Assembly: GCA_027004335.1 (NCBI GenBank)
Contig: JALTID010000069.1
Coordinates: forward strand, 6,275-12,677
Reading direction: 5' to 3'
DNA: 6,403 bases
Origin: JALTID01 sp027004335 [NCBI: bacterium]
Lineage (GTDB): Bacteria > JALSQH01
The position numbers and the translations under genes are program-made. Each line of letters begins with the position of its first letter. Position 1 is the stretch's first letter. Below are positions 6,056 to 6,403 of this stretch, piece after piece. The notes beneath the pieces were generated by a model. The model made no database searches and had not been told where the DNA came from. It saw only the letters and a program-made list of their open reading frames with translations.

Positions 6056-6083
6056 ATTATACTTAAATTGCTTTTAGGAGCAA
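6056..6083 (-). promoter_or_regulatory. Promoter of the DUF1015 gene
   Basis: On the minus strand a perfect -10 TATAAT (6056-6061) lies 16 bases after a weak -35 TTGCTC (6078-6083). A second TATAAT-like hexamer follows a few bases downstream. The leader to the ATG at 6019 is about 30 bases and holds the AAGGAG site. Confidence 0.55.
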
Positions 6084-6102
6084 CAGAAAAAAAATGATTT
6101 TA

Positions 6103-6111
6103 TGATATAAT
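6103..6111 (+). promoter_or_regulatory. Extended -10 promoter of the polysaccharide deacetylase gene
   Basis: TG-A-TATAAT is a perfect extended -10 element. No -35 is evident 17 bases upstream, as expected for this promoter class. Predicted transcription start is about 6118-6119, which coincides with the ATG, implying a leaderless or nearly leaderless mRNA. Confidence 0.6.
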
Positions 6112-6118
6112 TTGCTTG

Positions 6119-6403
6119 ATGTGGAAAATTATAATCTATATTTTTTTACTTTCCAGCCTCTGGAGTAGTAGCGTTATTACCCACTTTCCTACAAGGAAGA
6201 AAGTAATTGCTATAACTTTTGATGCCTGTGAAACTATCCATCCCACCTATTTTGATAAGAGGATACTGAATTACATCACCAAAAACCAGATACCCGCCAC
6301 GATTTTTGTAAGCGGGAAATTTGCAATTACAAACTCAGATACCCTTCAAATTATATCCAGATACCCCTTTATAGAAATAGAGAACCACTCATTTAATCAT
6401 TAC
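6119..6403 (+). CDS. Secreted polysaccharide deacetylase (NodB/CE4 domain), 5' part
   Basis: The first 95 codons of a gene that runs off the right edge. The N-terminus (Lys3, then a hydrophobic run IIIYIFLLSSLWSSSVI) is a signal peptide or membrane anchor. The CE4 fold follows at once: beta strand and motif 1 as KVIAITFDACE (28-38), a PATIFVSGKF strand (59-68), and motif 2 as HSFNH (90-94), whose two His are metal ligands. Such enzymes remove N- or O-acetyl groups from peptidoglycan, chitin-like or exopolysaccharide chains outside the cytoplasm. The canonical TFDDG is TFDAC here, so the second Asp, normally a metal ligand, is Ala; related TFDAC variants exist. Motifs 3-5 lie beyond the window. 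No Shine-Dalgarno site precedes the ATG; the promoter position suggests a leaderless transcript. Confidence 0.9.
   Translation, partial: MWKIIIYIFLLSSLWSSSVITHFPTRKKVIAITFDACETIHPTYFDKRILNYITKNQIPATIFVSGKFAITNSDTLQIISRYPFIEIENHSFNHY

Overview
The window comes from an A+T-rich bacterial chromosome. Genes are tightly packed, with consensus sigma70-type promoters, strong Shine-Dalgarno sites and one intrinsic terminator. The gene set is a GroES co-chaperonin, a HspR-like MerR regulator, a NifX/NifB-type cofactor-domain protein, an RND/MMPL exporter, a DUF1015 protein and a polysaccharide deacetylase. This suits an anaerobic, possibly thermophilic bacterium or a poorly cultured lineage, but nothing here fixes the phylum. 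There is no CRISPR array, tRNA, rRNA, insertion sequence or phage gene.

Layout, left to right. Positions 1-1792 hold a leftward operon read from its own promoter near 1814-1841: a MerR/HspR-like regulator with an in-frame TGA (1792-1448), a 12-TM MFS transporter (1464-286), and the start of a NifX-like dinitrogenase-cofactor-domain protein (289 to beyond the left edge). These genes overlap one another by 17 and 4 bases, so they look translationally coupled. Next comes a monocistronic groES (2180-1905, leftward). It has an intrinsic terminator directly behind it and a promoter that overlaps a CIRCE element with one perfect and one decayed half. groEL is not adjacent.

Divergent from groES is a large RND/MMPL exporter (2430-4712, rightward). 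Its most likely N-terminus has no ATG: the frame begins at an ATT behind a Shine-Dalgarno site, or by a frameshift in a T5 run. The exporter ends 5 bases from the convergent end of a DUF1015 gene (6019-4718, leftward). A last divergent region (6020-6118) separates DUF1015 from a secreted polysaccharide deacetylase (6119 to beyond the right edge). That gene appears to have an extended -10 promoter placed to give a leaderless mRNA.

The most unusual points are the single TGA at the near-invariant Leu of the HPQT-L-RLY motif in an otherwise intact regulator, the non-canonical start of the RND gene, and the altered CIRCE at a stand-alone groES. No complete, clearly new multi-gene system is visible. 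The regulator-MFS-NifX-like operon is the best candidate for an undescribed functional unit.
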